Position numbers and translations under genes: made by a program
Notes under the pieces: model-generated
The model's database searches: none
The model's input: only the letters and a program-made list of their open reading frames with translations
Told to the model about the DNA's origin: nothing
Shown here: one piece after another, positions 20,566-32,051 of the stretch
Numbering within the stretch: the stretch's first letter is position 1
Layout: every line of letters begins with the position of its first letter
Source of the DNA: Pictodentalium vernedei
Taxonomy: Eukaryota > Mollusca > Scaphopoda > Dentaliida > Dentaliidae
Assembly (NCBI GenBank): GCA_031216915.1
Contig: CM062294.1
Span: forward strand, 165,247,455-165,311,454
DNA: 64,000 nt
Direction of reading: 5' to 3'

Positions 20566-21606
20566 CTACCCCTCTACGTTCAGATTCTTCCCATTCAATC
20601 CTATAGAAAAAGTTCCCATCAAGTTTTTATGGGAACTCAAGGCTCGAAATTAGGAATATATATCAACCTTTCGCCCATATTACTGGCTGCAATCGATAGT
20701 ACACGTATTTCCTTACATTTGGGCAGAGTTTATTGATCCAAATTATGTTTTATTCTTTAATTGTCGTCATTTGAGTACTCGTGAGGCGTCAATGGAGATT
20801 TCGAAACCGGCCATGTTTGTGTATAAATATAAAACAGTAAAAACAATAACCCGGTAATGGCTTCGAAAAGAGTAGACCTTTTTATCGATGCAGAGTCGGA
20901 AATTCGCTCACAATTGCACAGAGGGGGGTTGATAATCTGCTCTGTGCGAATGCAATTGTGTTTGATGACCTTCTCTGCGCGAATGAGATCGAGATTCCGA
21001 TTCTATGACTATGGTGGAACCCACATTCATGAAACTTCATACGTAGGTTAGCCTCCATGAGAGGAAGAACCCTATTTATTTCGGACTCGTTAGGTCAAAG
21101 GTAAAGGTCACAGTGACCCTGAACATAGTAAATCAAAACTTTTTCACTCCATTAAAGAAAAGGGATGGCCCATGTTATATTGGAACAGTAATACTAAAAA
21201 CCAATTCCGTTTGCAAATATTATCCCATAGGTTTGATCAATGGGACATATTGCATTTTGAGCCTGGACGTTTCGTCCTCAAACTACGTGTAGATTATAAA
21301 TATAAGGCTGAAACATCCCTGAAATCCCTCAATTTCCATTGCAAAAAATCGGACATTTCTATGAAGATGTGTGTTGTTTATTGAGGGGAATCCCCCCACC
21401 CTCAAATTCATGCCTGCTTAAGAGTATTTAAAAAATAAAATAAGAAATTTGGGAGAAAGTTGACTTCCACAGCTCCCCTTTACAAAATGTCCTCCAATAC
21501 GCACTCCAACATGTTTGTTTTGATCTGAGGTTTCGTTAGAAGTGAACAAGAAATCTCACAAAAGAAGATTGTCCAAAAGAGATGGCATGTGGAAAATTGA
21601 ACTTCA
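20566..21606. other. Non-coding stretch
   Basis: No gene supported. It contains a CTGGACGTTTCGTCC word at about 21263-21277, the rightmost echo of the short-word arrays, and scattered low-complexity sequence. Confidence 0.35.
21091..21120. repeat. AGGTCA-type palindromic repeat motif
   Basis: TAGGTCAAAGGTAAAGGTCA then CAGTGACCCT. Repeats of this kind (AAGGTCAAGGTCACAGTGACC) are frequent in molluscan genomes, as far as I recall. It also resembles a nuclear-receptor half-site array. Confidence 0.4.
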
Positions 21607-21614
21607 CATTCAAT

Positions 21615-22039
21615 CAGTGGCGGAGCTACATGTATGGGGATTGGCGAGTGGGTCTGAGGGAGGCCCCCAAAATCTAAATGGCCCCCACCCCCAAATTCAA
21701 ACCTCATGTCAACTATTTTCACCCATCTATCATATGTTACACTCAGATTGAGGCAAAAAACACAGTGTTCATGGAATGTTCACAGATAATTTCCTCCAGT
21801 TGGAAGCAAATTTTACCCCAGATTCACTCTGAGAGCACTAGATGTTTCAAAATTATTCCGGGGGAGGGCTCCCAGACCCTTACTGTAGTGAGGGGCAAAC
21901 CCCTTCCAGACCCACTACCCGCTCGGATCTTTGAACCTCGGGACATGCCTACAACATGTCATCTTGCCACTATCTGAATATTGTTCAGCCCCCTGCCCCT
22001 GCCCTCCACCCCCATTTGAGAATCCTAGCTTTGCCACTG
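21615..22039. mobile_element. hAT-type MITE with perfect 8-bp duplication
   Basis: Ends CAGTGGCGGAGCTA / TAGCTTTGCCACTG. CATTCAAT flanks it exactly at 21607-21614 and 22040-22047. 425 bp, non-coding. Confidence 0.9.
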
Positions 22040-22441
22040 CATTCAATAAGATTCATCCACACTATTAGGCCTATATTCTGCCATAAAATTAACTACTAGT
22101 ACAGGGGAACAGATACCCCCCCCCCCTCATCACTCCAATTGTCATTGAGATTTAATAATTAGTAAAACTGATTGCTATTGATCGAGAATTAAAAAAAAAA
22201 TACATGTAAAAAACAGCTATTTCCACTAGTCATGTGGTGATGGTGTTTAAATTTAACCGTTTGCCTAAATGTACAAAAAATAGGCCTATTTATCACTATA
22301 GCAAAATTCATTCAAGTAAATCTTGTGGTTGTTCAGCCAATCACCAGAAAGGTGATTCAATGCACTTTCTGAGAATAAAAGTTAAAAGAAGGTGTATATT
22401 CATAGGACAGAAAACAAGGAAAGTGAGTTTCAGCTTTTTAT

Positions 22442-23658
22442 TCAGCAGTAACATTTGGTAGAACACGTCAGGAAGCATGTTTTTTTTTCACCAGGGCAAA
22501 GTGTTTCACAAATGTCAAACATGTGTACAGTTGAGACTTGAAACCCTGTGACTGTATTGTGCACTATTTTGAAGTAAATGGCGTGCTGAGTATGTGCTCT
22601 TTTGTTCCTGTCGAACTGCACCATTAGCATAGCTCATTTCCTGATGAAAAACAGCATGCCCAACTCTGTACAATTCTATACTGCTAAATGGAGATCATTA
22701 ACATCATTCCTAACCTCTACTGGGATACATGTACATGTCATGACGTAAATAGATATTAAAATTCGACTCCATATACAGAATGAAGAGAGTGGTTTACTTA
22801 TTAATCAGGGCGCCATATATTCTCCACTTGAAAATTTTTTATAATTGTACAGAACAGCACAAGACACACTTGCAAACTTTCATCATGAACCACTGGGTGC
22901 AATCTGATGGAAGTTTGCAAGTGCTTCTTGTATTTTGTCCTCAAAAATTGTAAATAATTACTAAGTGAAAAAATCTATCCCACAGCGATTTAGTAGTACA
23001 GTAGAATCCTCTTAATTGAATATCCATTTTGCCAGTGAAAATTATTCAATTAACAGGAGTATACAATTAACAGGGATTTGGTCAGTTTCCTGTGTTCTGG
23101 AAGTAAACTGATCATTTATTCTATTATATCTTGTTTGACAGAGCTCATGGAGCTCTGTCAAACAAGATATAATAGAATAAATGTCTGTATTGGATGTAGT
23201 GAGGCCAAAAAAAGGTTGATAAATAAGGGGAATTTGGTGCGTGTCACAGTAATTTTTTCGACGTATTACAAAAATTTATATACAATTAACAGGAGTTTAC
23301 TCTACAGCTCATATGCAATTAACAGATCAAATTTGTACTGAAGGTATGGTAAATGGTTTTGTGTTTGAAAATTATATTCAATTAACAGGGATATACAATT
23401 AAGAGATATCCAATTAAGTGGGCTCCTCTGTAATCACCTTCCGCATACTGTAGTCTCAATATTTTCACTATGCTTGATCGGTTCAGTTCCTGATTTCATG
23501 ACCAACCTCACTAATAGCACATTACATTTTGCATTGTACAGCGCATACTAGAACGCTCTTGAGTATTTCAGACTACTTCAATCTTCTTCAGTAAAGAGCG
23601 CATTAGCTAACAAGTATTTTCTGCACTACTTGTGACAGGACTTCTAGTTTCAACTGTA
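22442..23658. mobile_element. Hairpin MITE family L (TA-flanked), composite copy
   Basis: The right terminus reads ACAGGACTTCTAGTTTCAAC followed by TGTA (ending 23658), and the family hairpin lies near 22880-22930 (ACTTGCAAACTTTCATCATG and its inverse). It is interrupted by a pogo-like MITE (22999-23430) and by a copy of family S near 22531-22735. Related copies are at 45353 and 55611. Confidence 0.6.
22999..23430. mobile_element. pogo/Tigger-like MITE, TA-flanked
   Basis: CAGTAGAATCCTCTTAATTG at the left and CAATTAAGTGGGCTCCTCTG at the right form imperfect inverted ends, flanked by TA on both sides. Inside is a 33-bp-arm hairpin around 23152 (GACAGAGCTC ATG GAGCTCTGTC) and several ATTCAATTAACAGG-type repeats. 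Confidence 0.75.
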
Positions 23659-24024
23659 CGAGAATCAAGACATTTTGCTTGACAGTATCAGTACATTTTG
23701 CTCCTATGCCAGGGTATTTGGTGACTGGATTCGTATCGCAAAATGCTATCAAAAATGTCCAAATGCTAACCATTTCTCTTTCATATTAGCCTTGTATTCA
23801 CTATTTATCATCATATTTTGAAACCAAGATGGAAACTGCTTATCAAATGTTTAAAAACAAAAAATACCCTGTATGCAGACCGACCCATTCTTTTAAATTG
23901 AATCAAACATCATCTTATATGTGTGGACAACCTATTTTTTGCCAGTGATTTTCCAGTAGCCTGGTGCAGACTCGGCAAAGTACAACGATATTGGACAGAT
24001 TTGAAAACACCCACTGAATGTAAA

Positions 24025-24284
24025 TTAACCCTTTACCCAACTTAACGGCCCAAACTGGCCAGTGCTATTCTAAAAAATCACCAATTAATTTTCATTATTT
24101 TTTCATTTTTTTGTCTCAAAAAATATAGTTTATGACCCCTTGTTGGAACGAGCTCGTCGAGCTCGTTCCAACGAGGGGTCATAACCTATGTTTTTGAGAC
24201 AAAAAATGAAAAAAAAATAGTTATTCAAGAATTATTTTTGCAAGTGTACATGTAGTCTGCGTTTCATGTTAGGTAAAGGGTTAA
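24025..24284. mobile_element. piggyBac-like foldback MITE (family F), complete
   Basis: Flanked by TTAA on both sides, with ends CCCTTTACCCAACTTAACGG / GTTAGGTAAAGGG. The core is a long hairpin around 24155 (GGAACGAGCTC / GAGCTCGTTCC). A TTAA target and CCC-starting ends are the piggyBac signature. No coding capacity. Confidence 0.85.
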
Positions 24285-26188
24285 TAATTAATAAAGTTAA
24301 TAAATCAAGTTCAGTGTGAAACTGCACAAAAATGCTTTAAAAAGTTAGTAAAGAAACTTCTGAACTAAATCAGAAACTGTGCAAGTGGACAATCCACTCT
24401 GTGGATGTCTAGTTCGTAATTAATCTATGCCACCCCTCATCTCATTCAGTGTATTGAAGGCAAATTATTAACCTTAGAATCGTGTTCTGCAAATGAAGAA
24501 TGTAACAAATTTGACACAAACTCGCAATTAAAATTGACTGTGGATACAGAAGTCACATCTCCCCAAGTCTGTTGAACTTACACAGGTGTCAGTGATTACA
24601 ATAGTTTGTTCAGTAATTAAAACCAATGGCAATAATATTTTAATGAGACAGTCACAAGGGCATTAATGACCAGTGACATAATCAAACAGCTACTGGTTAT
24701 TGTATAAAGCTTCTTATGTTCTCAGACTCTCAGCAGCCTATTGTTGTGGACATGTTAACTTCAAATTAATATTCCAGCAGAATCACTTAGTAGTGTAAAT
24801 AACCTAACTCTACATTCATTTGACAGAGAAAAGTGGTTTTAACTGGTAGAGAGCTGGAAGACCATATTTGGGCTTTGTTCTCAAGTGCAGGTACTGCAAC
24901 ATGAAAGCTTCATATTCTGTAAATGTGCTTCATATTATCTTCGAAGTGAAATTACTTGGCCTGTATGGATTTGCCTTGTCACAGTTTATGGGAGGGTGCC
25001 CAAAGGCACTCTCCCATAAATTCTTACATGTCAAAGACATGTGAATAATTTTCGACAACCCAAAATAATTTTGCTTAACCAGTAAAGCTCTCTTTCTCAG
25101 TTTATAATCTTGGGTGAAACTTTGGAAAATAAACAGCAATGGAGGTAGGGGAGGGATGTTAATTGTGGAGTGCATTTCACAGCCAACTAATTCTTACAGT
25201 TTCTGATTAAAATCTAAGGAACCACTGCCAATCTTTGAAAGGCAGCTACAACTTCTGCTAATTCATTACACTTCATGTTAGCACAACGATTGTCTAAATC
25301 AAATTTAATAGGGATATGAACTGTCTTCAAACCAAAATGCATGTGATAAGCAATAACTTTGTTACACATGGTCTATGTTGATCTTGAAGGCTGTGTTTTG
25401 ACTTTAAATAAAGTTAAAAAAATTGTCATATTCAACAAAATTATAGCGAATAAATACTTAAAATTAATAAAAAAAAAAAAATGAATAGTGCTGTGTTTTC
25501 AATTCCAGTTAATGAAAGCAAACAGGATATTAATATATCACAAACACAGATCTATACAATGGGGTGTCCAAAACCTGAGCGATTAATTCAGGCATTTCTT
25601 CGTTGATTGTTTGGCAAGTGATAATCGGAATGGTGGGGTTGGGTGCCAAACACCATAGCTCATGCCTTTATTCAGTGGTAAATTACACCCCACATAACAA
25701 AGTGTGAAAAGAGTGTACATGGAAAATGCACATTCCGAGGTGATCAAATAGCAGGCCAATTTTACAGTTACTGAGTTGAAAACTTTCTATCAAAATTTAT
25801 GGTCCCAGCTTTAGGGAAATTAGTAGGGTTTATGATGGTTTGAGAGTTTGATGGAGGGGTCTCGGTTGGATAATTACAGGCCAACTAATGCTTTTCTCAT
25901 TTTGGCTTTCTAATTTTTCTCTGTGTGTGGGGGGTGGGCTGGTTGGATGTTGACAACAACCAGTAGATAATAGAAATATACCCAGCCAATTTATTTAGAC
26001 CTTCCCCCGTTTGTGTAGGCCATAATGTCCACCAAAACAGGCCTTATCCTTTGTTTTTCAAATTCATTTCTATTAACTTTTAGCTTGCTGTTATACACTT
26101 AAAGTACTGGTATTCTCGTTTTTATTTGCGTGGATGTTTGTCATTTACAACCATGTTTATCAAATTCTCACTTGGTGGGCTTAAATCG
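24285..26188. other. 1.9-kb non-coding stretch
   Basis: No gene, exon or clear repeat structure apart from a hairpin at about 24985-25018 (TATGGGAGGGTGCC / GGCACTCTCCCATA) and an A tract at 25470. It lies upstream of NPHP3; function not visible. Confidence 0.4.
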
Positions 26189-26190
26189 TA

Positions 26191-26504
26191 CAGTTAAAAC
26201 TAGAAGTCCTGTCATGAAATGCGCAGAAATAGCACGTTGATATGCGCGTTAATGTACGCGTTATGGCCCAAATAAAGCTATCAAATTCTGTACATATGGC
26301 CTGTGCACAAGCAATGTTTCAGCCAATGAAACTCCGGGTGACCCGGAGGTCCATTGGCAGAAACATTGCATGTGTTTGGTATGAGTAACCAGGAGAACCT
26401 GCCGTGCTTTGGATGCCATTCGATGTGGCTATTGCGCGCAATTCCAATGCGCAATTAAGCCTAGATAAGCGCACTATTCGTGACAGGACTTCTAGTTTTA
26501 ACTG
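26191..26504. mobile_element. Hairpin MITE family P, complete 314-bp copy, TA-flanked
   Basis: Ends CAGTTAAAACTAGAAGTCCT / AGGACTTCTAGTTTTAACTG between TA dinucleotides. The central hairpin carries CTCCGGGTGACCCGGAG. A second copy of exactly the same length is at 36634-36947. Confidence 0.9.
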
Positions 26505-26771
26505 TAATGTACGCTGCCGACCCTTCGATAAAGTTTACCATTCGCACATGTATATTTTTCCACACAAAACAACTACTTAATGTTTTTAAGAATACATATT
26601 TGTGTTGCGAATGTAAAGCACTGTGGATACACCGTGATAAAGATTGATGGTGGACTCATCAATGATGGTCTTCGGAGGTGCGTCACCACTTTCTTAATCC
26701 CATCCACTCCAGAACACACTCTGACCTTCTATGTTTTTTTCTGTCCATGGGGCCCACAGTACTTAGGTTTT

Positions 26772-28043
26772 TAGCTTAACTTGACAAAGTCAAGATAAGC
26801 TATTGCCGTCACGCATGTGGAAGTCTGTGAGTCTGTTCAGATTTTCCTTTAGCACAGGCTACACCCGTAGTTCTTGTCCGACCACCACAGAATTTCATAT
26901 CCAGGTTTGAGGTCATGTCTAGATGAGAACGTCCCCTTTTGGTCACGATTGGTCAACTGTGATGGCTGCCCGAGGCTCGAGCCCAAAATCTGAAAACCTT
27001 TAGCACAGTCTACATGGAGTATTTATCATGGGATTTCATTGTAACTTGGTAGTGTAACTTGGTAGGATGACTCTGTATAATGTCTAGATGAGAACGTCCC
27101 CTTTTGGTCATGATCTGTCAACCATGACAGCTGCCCAAGCCCGAAACCCAAAAACTTTTAGCACAGTCTATAGGTCATATTTAATGTGGAGGGATTTATT
27201 GTAACTTGGTAGGATGGTCCCATATGATGTCTAGATGAGAACTTTCCCATTTGGCTGCGATCTGTCAACCATGACGGCTGCCCGATCCCAAAACCCGAAA
27301 ACCTTTAGCACAGTCTACAGGTTGTATTTATGGAGGGATTTCATTGTAACTTGGTAGGATGACTCCATATAATGTCTAGATGAGAACTTCCCCTTTTGAT
27401 CACGATTGGTCAACTGTGACGGCTACGGGGGCCCGAAGCTCGAAAACCTTTAGCACAGTCTACAGGTCACATTTATGAAGGGATTTCATAGTAACTTGAT
27501 AGGATAATTCCAGATAATGTCTAGATGAGAACATCTCCTTTTGGTAGCGATCTTTCAACCATGATGGATGCCCGAGCCCAAAACCTGAAAACCTTTAGAA
27601 TAGACTACAGGATGTATTTAGGAAGGGATTTCATTGTATCTTGGTAGGATGACTCAGTATAATGTCCAGAGGAGGACGTCCCCTTTTGGTTGCGATCGGT
27701 CAACCATCATGGCTACACAGGCCTGAAGCCCGAAAACCTTTAGCACAGTCTACAGGCTGTATTTATGAAGGGATTTCATTGTAACTTGATAGAATGACTC
27801 GTTTTGGAATAATTTCACTCTAACTTTTGTTGACATACATTAACTGAAAGGGCCACATTAACCTACCCCTCAGTTCTTTACTACAGTCTACACCTCATAT
27901 TATTTTTATTGAAAACATCGCATACAGGGAACAGAAATTAATATTTTCTCAATTATCACAATTCTTGTCGTATTTCATAATCCTTTCATAAACATTGAAC
28001 ATTATCCTCTTCATCAAACTCAACACATCGTCAAGTTAAGCTA
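26772..28043 (-). mobile_element. Pearl/Helentron-like non-autonomous element with ~145-bp tandem core
   Basis: The left end TAGCTTAACTTGACAAAGTC folds into a hairpin with AAGATAAGCT. The right end has the inverse GTCAAGTTAAGCT. Between them the anchor GTCTAGATGAGAAC recurs at 26917, 27082, 27229, 27374, 27519 and 27664, giving mostly 145-147-bp units. Short inverted ends, a terminal hairpin and a tandem core are the features of pearl/HINE elements. Orientation is inferred from the CTAA next to the hairpin on the minus strand. Confidence 0.6.
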
Positions 28044-28154
28044 TAATGTCATTGACACTTTCATTATAGAATACTGCGGACTGAGCCTGGGCATCTGCCA
28101 TGGACTTGTGGAAAAGAGCCTTTCCACAGTGACTGTACTGTATGGCAATGCAGT

Positions 28155-28262
28155 TAACCCTTTACCCAACGTAACGACCAAAAATCACCAATTAATTGTC
28201 ATTATATTTTCATTTTTTGGCTCAAAAACATAGGTTATGACCCCTCTTTGGAACAAGCTTGT
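28155..28262. mobile_element. Half copy of family F MITE
   Basis: Starts TTAACCCTTTACCCAACG and runs to the hairpin centre (GGAACAAGCTTGTTC). The second half is missing. Confidence 0.7.
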
Positions 28263-28620
28263 TCAAATCGAGTTCCTCGGTTAATATTTGGGCTCCATAT
28301 GGTAGCCCGAAACTTTAACTTAGTGCATGCAATATGTGGAAGTTTCTTAAAAAATCTTCTTTTTCAGATCCACCAGTCAGAATCCTCTCATATTTAGTAT
28401 ACATCATCTCTAGGGGGGTCAGATTCAAGTTTGTTCAATTCGAGTTCCTTGGTTAATATTTAGGGAGTCCAAATTTTAACTTAGTGCAATATGAGGAAAT
28501 CTCTTTAAAAATCTTCTTCACATCTACCAGTCAGAATCCTTTAACGTTTGGTATACATCATCTCTATGGGGGTCAGATTCAAGTTTTTTGAAATCGTGTC
28601 CTGGGTTGAAAATTTTGGGT
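28253..28620. repeat. Imperfect tandem repeat, ~150-176 bp
   Basis: TTCAAATCGAGTTCC, CAGTCAGAATCC and GTATACATCATCTCTA recur in order, with starts near 28253, 28429 and 28579. Confidence 0.7.
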
Positions 28621-29199
28621 TTGGTTCGGGCGTAGAAATTTTGGACCAAAATTTGAGAAAAAAATTTTTGGGGATTTTTTATGTGTTTTGTTAAATTTTG
28701 TGATGAAAAAAAAAAAATTTAGCCTGTAAATTTTTGGTCCGGTTCCACCTTGGAAATTTTTTTAAAAATGTTTTTTATGCATTTTGTTCAATTTTAAGAC
28801 AAAAAATATTTTTTAGCCGGAATTTTAACTTATGTCCTACCCTCCCTTACTTGTCGGGGGGGGGGGGGGGGGGGGGGAGAAGGGGACGGGGGGGGGGGGG
28901 GGGGAGGGAGCGACGGGCAGTTAAATGTAACAAAAATGTTTGGCTGCAAAATATATATACTACTCAAAGTTTGCTAAGCACCAAGTATATCCAACTACCT
29001 GTTTTACATTTTAATTGAAATATTGTTATGAAAAGTGTATATATTTTTTATTTAATTATATCTTCAATGATTTAAGTACAGAAAGTAATATTTGGTTTGT
29101 GGTTGACATTATTTTTTAGCTTTTGAATACGATAACCATGGAAAATGGATATTATTGGTAAAAGAGGAAATTTTTCAAATTTGCCAAAAAGTTGACGGA

Positions 29200-30264
29200 G
29201 CGAACTGGTATGGGTTCAGTATTGAGTATGAGACCCATTATTGTTAATTACAGCTTGACAACGCCTTCTCTGCTCCTAATCAGGTTTCAGATGGTCCTTT
29301 GTGGGATGTTGTTCTATTCTTGGACCAGCATGGCACCAAGCTCTTGGATACTTCTTGGTTGGACTGGACAGGCTGAAATTGCAAGCTGCAACTCATTCCA
29401 GACATGTTTGGGTGGATTGAGGTCAAGGGATCTTGCTGGCCAGTCCATACGCTCAATCCCCTCCCTCTGTTGATACTCCCAGACAGCATGGGCAACATGA
29501 GGATGGGCATTATCGTTCACCAGAATGGATCTTTGACCCAATGCACCTGCATACAATCGGATGTGGGCATCCAGGGTCTCATCAATATACTGACTGCTGT
29601 GCAGTCAATGTACCATGGTCAAGGACACAGAGCTCTATACGTCCATCCCAGCTGCTGCCACCCCAGACCATTAATGGCCCTCCACCATAGCGGTCATGCT
29701 CAGCAATGTTGGCTGCATGGAATAGCTCTCCTGGTCTTCTCCATACACTAGAACGCCTATCTGTGTTGATCAGACAGTACCTTGACTCATCTGTAAAAAG
29801 GACAGGTCGCCTATCTTCTCTGGTCCATCCAACGTGATCCATGGCCCATTCAGATCGTGCTTGGTGGTGGTTCTGGGACAGCTGAACGCGAATACATGGT
29901 CTTCTCGATCAGAGACCACCTTCATGCAACCTTGTCCAGATAGTCTGAGTTGAAACATTTACCCCGTATGCATTCTGAAGGTCACTGCGAATCTGGGTTG
30001 CTGTGGCAAGCGGTTCCCACAGTCCTGAATGATCAAAAACAGGTCTTCAACTACAGATGTTGCCTTGTCTCTGCCACCTCCATGTCGTCTGATTGGTGTG
30101 CCATACTGCTGAAATCTTGCCCAGATTCTGGTGATCAACGTATGGTGCACACCAAGGGCTTCACCAGCCTGATCATGGGTTGCCCCTTGTTCCACCATCC
30201 CTACAGCCTGCCACATTTCTGCTTCAGACAAATGTCTTCTTACATTTGCATTTGCCATATTCAA
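29200..30264 (-). pseudogene. Tc1-like transposase pseudogene
   Basis: Start Met at 30264 on the minus strand. The N-terminal paired-like HTH reads RRHLSEAEMWQAVGMVEQGA, then ALGVHHTLITRIWARFQQYG and an HGGGRDKATS linker. The DDE domain shows LFTDESRY (first Asp), GGGPLMVWGG, VNDNAHPHVA (second Asp) and LDLNPPKHVWNEL. The last segment normally reads NPIEHVWD, so the catalytic Glu is Lys here. At least two frameshifts separate the blocks (around 29960, 29840 and 29580), and the C-terminus decays after about 29300. It cannot be active. Confidence 0.9.
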
Positions 30265-30509
30265 TCATTAAATCACAAAGTTTGTGTTTAAATGAAGACT
30301 GATTACCCTACACATGTCATGTACATGTAGACAATATACAAAAACATCATGACAGTCAAGGGGTACATGCTTTCCATGACTGTCATGAAAAGTCAGCCTG
30401 TCAAGAGAGCTAAGGTAAACACAGGGGACCATCTCAATACATTCCTCAATCATATCCACCAAAAATATCGCAAATGTGTCACAAGAAAATGTCACAATGT
30501 TGTGTCAAA

Positions 30510-30770
30510 TACAGTACGTGAAGAGTGGATTGTAACTAAATCACCCGCGGAGTGGGGTTATCACCCAAGCTATAACTTTCAAATTTTGTACATTTCGACA
30601 AAAAACACAAGCAATATTTCAGCCAATGGACCTCCGGGTTTAACCCGGAGGTCCATTGGCTGAAACTTTGCTGGTGCTGGTTATGCTTTGCAACAAATTT
30701 GCAATTATTCCTCGGGTGGAATCTCCACTCTGCGGGTGATTTAATGATAATACACTCTCCACGTACTGTA
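30510..30770. mobile_element. 261-bp TA-flanked hairpin MITE nested in the Tc1 element
   Basis: Ends TACAGTACGTGAAGAGTGGA / CTCTCCACGTACTGTA. The central hairpin is ATGGACCTCCGGGTTTAACC with CGGAGGTCCAT, the same core as family P although the outer ends differ. Confidence 0.8.
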
Positions 30771-30824
30771 TGTGGTGCTTAGCAAACTTTGAGTAGTATA
30801 TATTGCAAGATTTAGAGTGATTTT

Positions 30825-31442
30825 ATGCACCCCCCCCCACCCCCCCAAAAAATACCCTGTGACCACTAACCCCCTCCCCACCCCCAGGGGTCAATTAAGC
30901 GGAGGAAGAAAAATTGCTACAAAATGCGTTTTGAAGGAATTCGAGTGAATTTATGTTTTAAAAAAAGGACCCTATAATAATTTCATGACTTCATTCCTCT
31001 GAAGTGTTGATGAGCCATGATTAGCTGAATGTGATCCAAAATACTTCTTTGAACAACTTGTCAGGTGAGCAGTTAAAGGCCCCTTGGGGCCTCTTGTTAT
31101 GTTAAATGAACTGGCGTAGTAGATGTAATCTTTGACTTCGATGCAATTAATGCTCAGATTTCCCTTGTCCTACACGGCGTCACCAGTGTCCTCGGGAGTA
31201 TGTTTACATATTTGCAGTTTAAAACTTTTATAAATATAAAGCTCTCAATCTTTAAAATCAAAGGGAGTGGTGTGAGTCTTCCTTTCACGCTTGATAATGA
31301 CGATATCAAGCACGAATTGCAGTGATGTAAAATGTTATAGAAACATTTGTGACAGCAATGAAATGGCCTACTTAAATGTGTAGAAATTGAGCCGATTAAA
31401 ATTTATTTTAAAAAAGGAAGCAGAAATTCCTGAGTCCCGCTT
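30825..31442. other. Non-coding stretch
   Basis: C-rich runs at 30829-30848, otherwise no gene or repeat recognised. Confidence 0.35.
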
Positions 31443-31694
31443 TTAACCCTTTACCTAACGTAACGGCCAAAACCAGCCAGAGCTATTCTAAAAAATCGCC
31501 AATTAATTTTCATTATTTTTTTCATTTTTGTCTCAAAAACATAGGTTATGACTCCTCATTGGAACGAGCTCATTGAGCTCGTTCCAACGAGGGGTCATAA
31601 CCTATGTTTTTGAGACAAAAAATGAAAAAAATTAGTTATTCAAGAATTATTTTTGCAAGTGTCGTCTGCTTTTCAGATTAGGTAAAGGGATAAA
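31443..31694. mobile_element. piggyBac-like foldback MITE (family F)
   Basis: Left end TTAACCCTTTACCTAACG, right end TTAGGTAAAGGGATAA (one change in the second TTAA). Near-perfect hairpin around 31572 (GAGCTCATTGAGCTC). Confidence 0.85.
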
Positions 31695-31799
31695 CTGCAT
31701 GTGATCAGACTGAGAGTTCAGTTTGGATGTGTAAAAGACCATATTCGCAAATTACAGGTTAAACGACTCTGTCCGCGATATATTTTTTTTAATATATTT

Positions 31800-32051
31800 T
31801 TAACCCTTAAGTCCTCAGATTAATTTTAAAGTATTTATGGCCTTTTTCTGCTTACTTAGTTATTGATGACTTGGCAGTGGTTCTACATCACTGCTGGCTG
31901 CCTATACAGGCAGCCAGCAGTGGTGTAGAACCACTGCCAGGGAAAATTCAGTCTACACACAAGAGTAATAAAAAAGATTACACAAGGGAGCACCTGCTTC
32001 AATGCAATATAAAAGTGGCGGTTTGGGGCTATATGGGGGCTTAAGGGTTAA
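31800..32051. mobile_element. Second TTAA-flanked hairpin MITE
   Basis: TTAACCCTTAAG / CTTAAGGGTTAA ends. Internal hairpin with about 30-bp arms at 31873-31940 (GGCAGTGGTTCTACA and inverse). The core is unlike family F, but the target-site type is the same. Confidence 0.8.

Larger units (their letters stand above)
28953..30802 (-). mobile_element. Tc1-like DNA transposon, decayed
   Basis: Inverted ends of about 30 bp: the left reads ATATATACTACTCAAAGTTT then GCTAAGCACCA, and the right reads TGGTGCTTAGCAAACTTTGA then GTAGTATATAT. They enclose a Tc1-type transposase pseudogene (minus strand) and a nested 261-bp MITE near the right end. TA-rich flanks fit a TA target. Confidence 0.85.

Noticed and set aside
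27000-28000. CRISPR-like array from the regular 145-bp repeat
   Set aside because: Units are full-length diverged tandem copies without unique spacers, and the genome is clearly animal.
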